A stretch of 64,000 nucleotides of DNA from Polytrichum commune (lineage: Eukaryota > Streptophyta > Polytrichopsida > Polytrichales > Polytrichaceae), in assembly GCA_950295325.1 (NCBI GenBank), contig OX485803.1:42733554-42797553 (forward strand), in the 5' to 3' direction. Made by a program: the position numbers and the translations under genes. Shown piece by piece: positions 59,157 through 64,000 of the stretch. The notes below the pieces were generated by a model. That model saw only the letters and a program-made list of their open reading frames with translations, ran no database searches and was not told the DNA's origin. Position 1 is the stretch's first letter; every line of letters begins with the position of its first letter.

Positions 59157-60287
59157 TCATAGCTCTACAGCGCAAGAGATTTGTGCAACTCCGACGAAGT
59201 CTTCAGCCACAGGACAAGCCTCCCACCTACCTTTCCTACGCTTGGAGGCAGGAAAAGTGTAAATCAAGGTTCGGTACTGTTCATCATCTTCATTCCAGGG
59301 GCCGGTGACAGCAAGAGCCTTACCAAGCCCGGTAGCACAAGCAAGGGAAGAGATTCCTGTCTCCCCCTCGGGCAAGAAATCCAACAGCTCCCATCGATTC
59401 CTGTCCTCACAGTACACCAAAACCTGTCGATCGTGAAAGGCCACAAGGCGATCCGCCACAGCTACAATGGTGCCAGGCCGCACAGTGCACATGTTCTCCA
59501 CCATATTCCAACGTCCCTCTTGCTCGTTCCAAAACTCAGCACTCGTCACAAAATTACACTCCACCGAAGAGTCGTAACCGCTAATGGCATAAAACTTCCC
59601 GTTCAAAGTTGCACCGATGCACTCGTCACGCAAAACAGCCAAGTTAGGTAAAGCCTCCCAAGCATTTGTGTCCAGGTTGTAAACCTCCGCGGAAGGTAAG
59701 GCTGTTTTGGTGTTATCATGGCCTCCTGCAACGAACACACGGCTTCCCACCGCGGAACATGCGAAGAACGATCTTGTCGTAGGCATATCGGCACCCCGCT
59801 CCCAAGACCATTTGCAAAAGTCGAATACATACACCCTTCGAAGAGTTTCCCATGTGGCAGGGTGCCATCCACCGATGATGACGAGCTTGCCTTCACCTGC
59901 TGCGAACCGGCAGAAGAGAGGGACCCCTAGGTCTTTGAAATCGGGGATGGGAGGAAGCCTATCCCATTTGCGATCATCTTGCTCGTTCAAGACGCTGATG
60001 AAGTAAACCGGGTGTGATTGTGTCTCGGAGCGATCCGGTGTCGCTTGTAAGATGCACAGGAAATGGCCTGTCGTGCCTTCCCGTTTGCGTTGGGAGTAGT
60101 ATTCGGGGCTGGATACCAGCTCCTTCCACTTGCGTGACACTCCGTGAAGTAGGCCATGTGAGTGTGGGGAGACTCGAAGTAAACACTCCCTGGCTACGTC
60201 GTCTGGGAGTGATGGTATGTATGGTTGCGATACTAACTGCCGTTTCTTGCTGCCAATGATGTTATTCTTACTTTGCTCCTCCGCCAT
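59157..60287 (-). CDS. F-box/kelch-repeat protein (KFB/KMD-like)
   Basis: A single-exon gene of 376 residues. I chose the ATG at 60285-60287 (MAEEQSKNN) because the longer frame begins with an (Arg-Glu)n run that is only the translated (GA)n leader. Residues about 23-70 form the F-box (IPSLPDDVARECLLRVSPHS, then SRKWKELVSSPEYYSQRK). Kelch repeats follow: LVIIGGWHPATW, VFVAGGHDN with SAEVYNLDTNAWEALP, and FYAISGYDSS with SAEFWNEQEGRWN. The pattern RSFFACSAVGSRVFVAGGHD is typical of the plant KFB01/20/39/50 (KMD) group, which in Arabidopsis are SCF E3 substrate adaptors for phenylalanine ammonia-lyase and type-B response regulators. Length and the VAQISCAVEL C-terminus fit the family. The substrate here is not known. 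Confidence 0.95.
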   Translation of the reverse strand: MAEEQSKNNIIGSKKRQLVSQPYIPSLPDDVARECLLRVSPHSHGLLHGVSRKWKELVSSPEYYSQRKREGTTGHFLCILQATPDRSETQSHPVYFISVLNEQDDRKWDRLPPIPDFKDLGVPLFCRFAAGEGKLVIIGGWHPATWETLRRVYVFDFCKWSWERGADMPTTRSFFACSAVGSRVFVAGGHDNTKTALPSAEVYNLDTNAWEALPNLAVLRDECIGATLNGKFYAISGYDSSVECNFVTSAEFWNEQEGRWNMVENMCTVRPGTIVAVADRLVAFHDRQVLVYCEDRNRWELLDFLPEGETGISSLACATGLGKALAVTGPWNEDDEQYRTLIYTFPASKRRKGRWEACPVAEDFVGVAQISCAVEL

Positions 60288-60320
60288 AGCCACCGACTTA
60301 TACCCCCCGCTACCCACTCC

Positions 60321-60322
<2 letters not shown>

Positions 60323-60386
<64 letters not shown>
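60323..60386 (-). promoter_or_regulatory. (AG)32 tract in the leader of the F-box/kelch gene
   Basis: A pure CT run of 64 bases on the plus strand, so (AG)n in the gene's orientation, from about 36 to 100 bases upstream of the ATG. GA tracts in plant leaders and promoters are known binding sites for BPC/GAGA-type factors. It could equally be a neutral microsatellite. Length variation here would change the leader but not the protein. Confidence 0.55.
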
Positions 60387-60387
<1 letters not shown>

Positions 60388-60390
<3 letters not shown>

Positions 60391-61166
60391 AAGATTCTCT
60401 CTGTGACAGACTCCTCCCCTCGCAACAAGGGAAACCACCTACACTCTTGAACCTACCATGCTCAACTGAGTGAGCCGACTTCATACCCTGCGATACCCAT
60501 CACAAAAAACTCCTCAAACCATCCGGGACCAAGAAATTGAACACCTCCATAGAACCTCGACTCCTGCATTCCAATCACTCCTCGACCATCAACATCGCCA
60601 CTCTCTCTTCAACATCCACATGAAGGTAGATGATGTCACACTTCTCACTGCATCACCATAGATCGGGGAGTTACTACAACAAAATTATAGAGTTGCAGGG
60701 AGCTCCTCCTCCAGTCCTCCAAACGGTAGCCTGGCGATGACGACGTCCTCAAACCTTCGGGATACCCAAAAACCTCTACAAAATCACTCCTGCGACTTTC
60801 TTCAGAATCCACAACTGTTGATGATGCTAGACTTGCTTGTTTGTCCGGATCGAACCAAATGCATCATCGACGTACTTACACGCGTTTCCGGCATTCCTTC
60901 AAACATTTAGCACGGGCCCATGATACTCTGCCACAAGCTTTTTTCAGGAGCTGAGATCGATTGTGCCCTTCCAAATCACACATATATTGAGTTCACTGCA
61001 GAGTCATCATATTGTTTATGTACTTAATGCCTCAAGTGAGGAAGGTACATTTGGATCGTCGATTTTTTTTCTAGCCATGTGGCTGGATGCGATGTGATCT
61101 ATTGTGCTCGTGATTAAGATTAACTTAAGTTGTCTGTAGTTGTATTATACGATGGATCACGAAGCA
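60388..61166. other. Upstream region of the F-box/kelch gene
   Basis: This should hold the promoter. It is richer in C/T and more complex than the surrounding repeats up to about 60950. I see no certain TATA box and no other coding region. Confidence 0.4.
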
Positions 61167-61378
61167 CAGTGTCCAGGGGATTTGTGGGTGCACTCGGTCA
61201 AGATCCAAGTGTTTCCAAGCCCAACCGGTTACATGTTGTGATGATCTTTTGGTTTCTCTTTATTAATTTGAGGTGTATTCTATAGATTCCTTTAAAATAA
61301 TCAGTAATTTTCCTGAAGTCTTGGACTTGGACTGGTTCATCGCTAACTGACTTAGCGGTCACTTCTCCTTGCTCATTG
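61167..61378. mobile_element. hAT-like MITE, reverse orientation
   Basis: Begins CAGTGTCCAGGGGA and ends CTTGCTCATTG, with the core CAACCGGTTACATGTTGTGA in reverse orientation. No convincing target duplication. Confidence 0.65.
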
Positions 61379-61616
61379 CCGACAGTGGTCATGAAAATGG
61401 AAAAGTGTATACATACGGAAATTAGTAAGCAAATAAGTAGTACACCGTTTATGGTTTAAGTGCCGCACACACTATTTGTTGCCCAGTGGTATCGAAGTGT
61501 CACGTCTGCTAATTGTCAACATGATGTTGTTCATCAAAACAAGTAACTTTCTTATCTGAAAATTTATACACAATATGATGTTTAGTGTAGTCGCACATTG
61601 GGATACTTGAGATTAT

Positions 61617-61842
61617 CAATGATCGGGGAGATTTTTGGGCATAATCGGTTGAGATCCTAGTGTTTGCAAGTCCAACCGGTTACATGTTCACATCCTCCGG
61701 TTTTCCTTTATAAAATTGGGGTATATTCTATACATTCCTCTAAAATGATCGGTAATTTTCCTGCAGTCTTGAACTTCAACCGGTTATTTCTCAAACTCAA
61801 CCGGTTCATTTGTAACTAACTGCCGGTTCTCCCCGATCATTG
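61617..61842. mobile_element. hAT-like MITE, 226 bp, best-preserved termini
   Basis: Perfect 15-bp terminal inverted repeats CAATGATCGGGGAGA, which fit the hAT terminal consensus YARNG, and 8-bp flanks GAGATTAT/GAGATGAT (7 of 8). Core motif AACCGGTT occurs repeatedly. This is the reference copy for the family. Confidence 0.88.
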
Positions 61843-62429
61843 GAGATGATGGTTTTGGGTTTTAGTATGCATAGGGAAGATATTCTTGAGCACATTGATG
61901 GTAAGTGTTTTGTGTTTATATTTTAGTGAGGTACAAACACCGAAAATGGTGAATGACCACTAGTGGTGCACTAGACTAGGATAGACGTGTGGACCCATGG
62001 CTAATTGTTGAAGTGGTGGTCTAGATTGGATGCAATAATTGGCCGGATAGGTGATGTTTCACACCATTTGTGATCACTTTTGGGTGTCATTGAGTTTTGT
62101 GTGCATTCATATGCTTAGTAGGAAAGTTTGGTGCTAAAATTAGGGAGACTGTACAAGTTGGGGGCTTGACTTACTTGCCTCTTTGGGAAAACGTAACAAA
62201 TATCTACATGGAATAAAATTATGAAACAACTTTGCATTCCTCTTCATTTCCTCTATTCCATCTCGAAAAAATGTTGCACAAATTTCAAGCCGCTCTTTCT
62301 AGCCGAATCTAGCCAAACTAGCCGAATTCATTGTTATCTGTATTTTTACCTTATGCAAGAGGAAGATATTCTTCATGATAGTAATTATAAGTGTCATTTT
62401 TATACATTTGTAGTCAACTTGTAGACCAT

Positions 62430-62630
62430 TGTGTAACCTAGGCATACAACCGCATTACATTGGTGAACACTCCCATCCCAAGATGTTAGTGTGTGAACTT
62501 GAACGCCAAGTGTCTCAAGGTGACACTAATGATGAACTTGTCAGTCATCGGTGTAGCCTAGCATACACTTCAAAATAGGGTTAGTGACACTTTTATGTAT
62601 GTGACCCTCAATAACATGAATGGTGTTGTT
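62430..62630. repeat. Diverged single unit of the 171-bp repeat
   Basis: AACGCCAAGTGTCTCAAGGTGACACTAATGATG and GTAGCCTAGCATACACTTCA follow the order of the 57-kb array. A (GGT)n run follows at about 62617-62646. Confidence 0.6.
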
Positions 62631-63357
62631 GTGGTGGTGGTGGTGGGGATGGGGCATGCCATGTCAAGGTAGATGAGGCTAATTCAATTAGCTCCCTTAA
62701 TCGGACACCTATTTTTTGCTCATAATGGGCAGTATAGTTGCCCTAATTAGGTGGATGAGTAGTACATGCAGAGCTAGCTGCCATCTTGATGATATTTGGG
62801 TTAGTCACCTTCATAGAAATCAAACTACACCCATCATCCTTCATAATAAGGAGTGCTACCCATTGAGCCCTATTACGCTTCATTTTTGTGGGCGAGTTGG
62901 GCAAATGAGAAGGCGCATGTGGCTTCGAGGTGCCAACCTACTTGTATTGTGGGTATTCTATAATGAAAAGCCCATTTGGAAACATTTATCATATTAGTGA
63001 CCACTTTAGAGACATAACACAGTCAATATTAGCATTAAACTTGATTTTCATTGGCAAGTGGCCCATGTAGAATTATTATAGTGATGTCGTCCACTTACAC
63101 AACATTGAACAATGAAAAAGTTCCTTCCTATAACACTAGAATGGCAAGCAAAGAATCCTTCATTTAAGAGCCTAGATCAACACCTTTCTCAAACTCCAAT
63201 TTCAGTGACTTTAAATTCTTTGGTCGTGTTTTGCAATTGCTAACTTGCTCAAACTTCTAATGCCCAAATCCATCAGATGAATGATTCCATAGGGTTGGAG
63301 GTGTCCACATTAGCTTCATCTACCTTATTGGTTCCTCATTACTAGGAGAACTAAGTT

Positions 63358-63569
63358 ACACCGTTTATGGTATTTAGTGTTACTTACTATTCGGAGCTAT
63401 GCAGTGTTATGACTTTTTGCTTAAGATGTAATTTTTTATCAAGTAAAGTCATTATGTTGTATAATACCACTTGTTTAAACTTTGTTGGTAAAAATGAAAC
63501 CTATAGTAAGAAGTTCTAGCTTTGTGTGATTCCAAATAGTAAATGACACTAAATATCATAAGCGGTGTA
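63358..63569. mobile_element. 212-bp MITE with TACACCG ends
   Basis: Left TACACCGTTTATGGTATTTA and right TATCATAAGCGGTGTA are inverted repeats that continue inward (ACTTACTATTCGGA / TCCAAATAGTAAATG). Related ends occur at about 29935, 30278, 30500, 30700, 57500, 61440 and 61590, so this is a multicopy family here. Confidence 0.7.
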
Positions 63570-64000
63570 GCGTTTCCAACTTCTCCTTTGCATTCAAGGA
63601 CATAGGGAATTATTGTACACAAGTGTACCTCGCATCACATTTATGTGTTACAAGCATAAAAACTTGACGCCTATAGGTTTGTGGTGATTTGTCTCAAATG
63701 ACTTGGAGTAGATTCATTTGGGGTCTTCCAAGCAAATTCCAACGTCAAGTCAACTAAAAGTAATAATAAACTTTGGATTGAATATTGATTCATGGCTTTT
63801 GTGTTGGATGAATGAAAGGTACACTTGTAAGTCATAATCCCCTCTCTCTCTCTCCCATGTACAAGGCCCATTCTACATTGATATATGCAATTAGGCTACT
63901 TCTGCAAATAGGTTGTCTCTTTATCCATGCAAATTACCTTGGGTCAAAATCAAATCTTAAAAGCCTATAGCTTTTTTTATTCGTTTTTATATTAACAACA

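Noticed and set aside
60288-60428. 47-residue N-terminal extension of the F-box/kelch protein with an (Arg-Glu)n run
   Set aside because: It is the translated (GA)n leader; the family starts close to the F-box, matching the ATG at 60287.
1-64000. tRNA, rRNA, CRISPR arrays, organellar insertions
   Set aside because: Looked for by eye and not seen; short tRNA genes could be missed without a covariance-model search.

Overview
The window is nuclear DNA of a plant-like eukaryote: AT-rich, very gene-poor, full of transposon relics, microsatellites and long G/C homopolymers. The only host gene I can call with confidence is an intronless F-box/kelch-repeat gene on the minus strand near the right end (59157-60287), of the plant KFB/KMD type. 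That places the sequence in the green lineage. The low gene density and the type of gypsy element make me lean towards a large-genome non-flowering land plant, but this is inference and the sequence cannot name the species.

The main feature is a 9.9 kb Ty3/gypsy-order LTR retrotransposon on the minus strand (14923-24784) with near-identical LTRs and a short target duplication. Its order is gag, retropepsin, a C5 cytosine DNA methyltransferase domain, two linkers, reverse transcriptase-RNase H, integrase, then a PHD finger. The methyltransferase keeps its recognisable catalytic motifs. The PHD finger lies beyond a frameshift and a stop codon and is easy to miss. Pro, methyltransferase, linkers, RT and integrase lie in one reading frame cut only by stop codons, most of them at domain boundaries. 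A retroelement carrying both a DNA-methylation writer and a chromatin reader is the best candidate in this window for an unusual system. Capture of methyltransferases by retrotransposons has been published for charophyte algae and dinoflagellates, so the principle is known; the pairing with a PHD finger in this host deserves attention.

Layout: 1-5000 holds a 25-bp-arm hairpin and a 511-bp terminal-inverted-repeat (TIR) element. 5000-7830 holds tandem repeats and probable decayed retroelement sequence. 7830-14920 is mostly anonymous, with a LINE reverse-transcriptase relic near 10.9 kb and a purine-rich to pyrimidine-rich switch. 14923-24784 is the methyltransferase element. 24.8-33 kb holds a LINE relic, a second 511-bp element copy in inverted orientation, a tandem duplication and a Stowaway-like element. 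33-58 kb is a patchwork of MITEs, foldbacks and diverged dispersed repeats. 57.2-58.3 kb is a 171-bp tandem array invaded by MITEs. 59-60.4 kb is the F-box/kelch gene with a long (AG)n tract in its leader. 61-64 kb holds more MITEs.

No tRNA, rRNA, CRISPR array or organellar gene was recognised.
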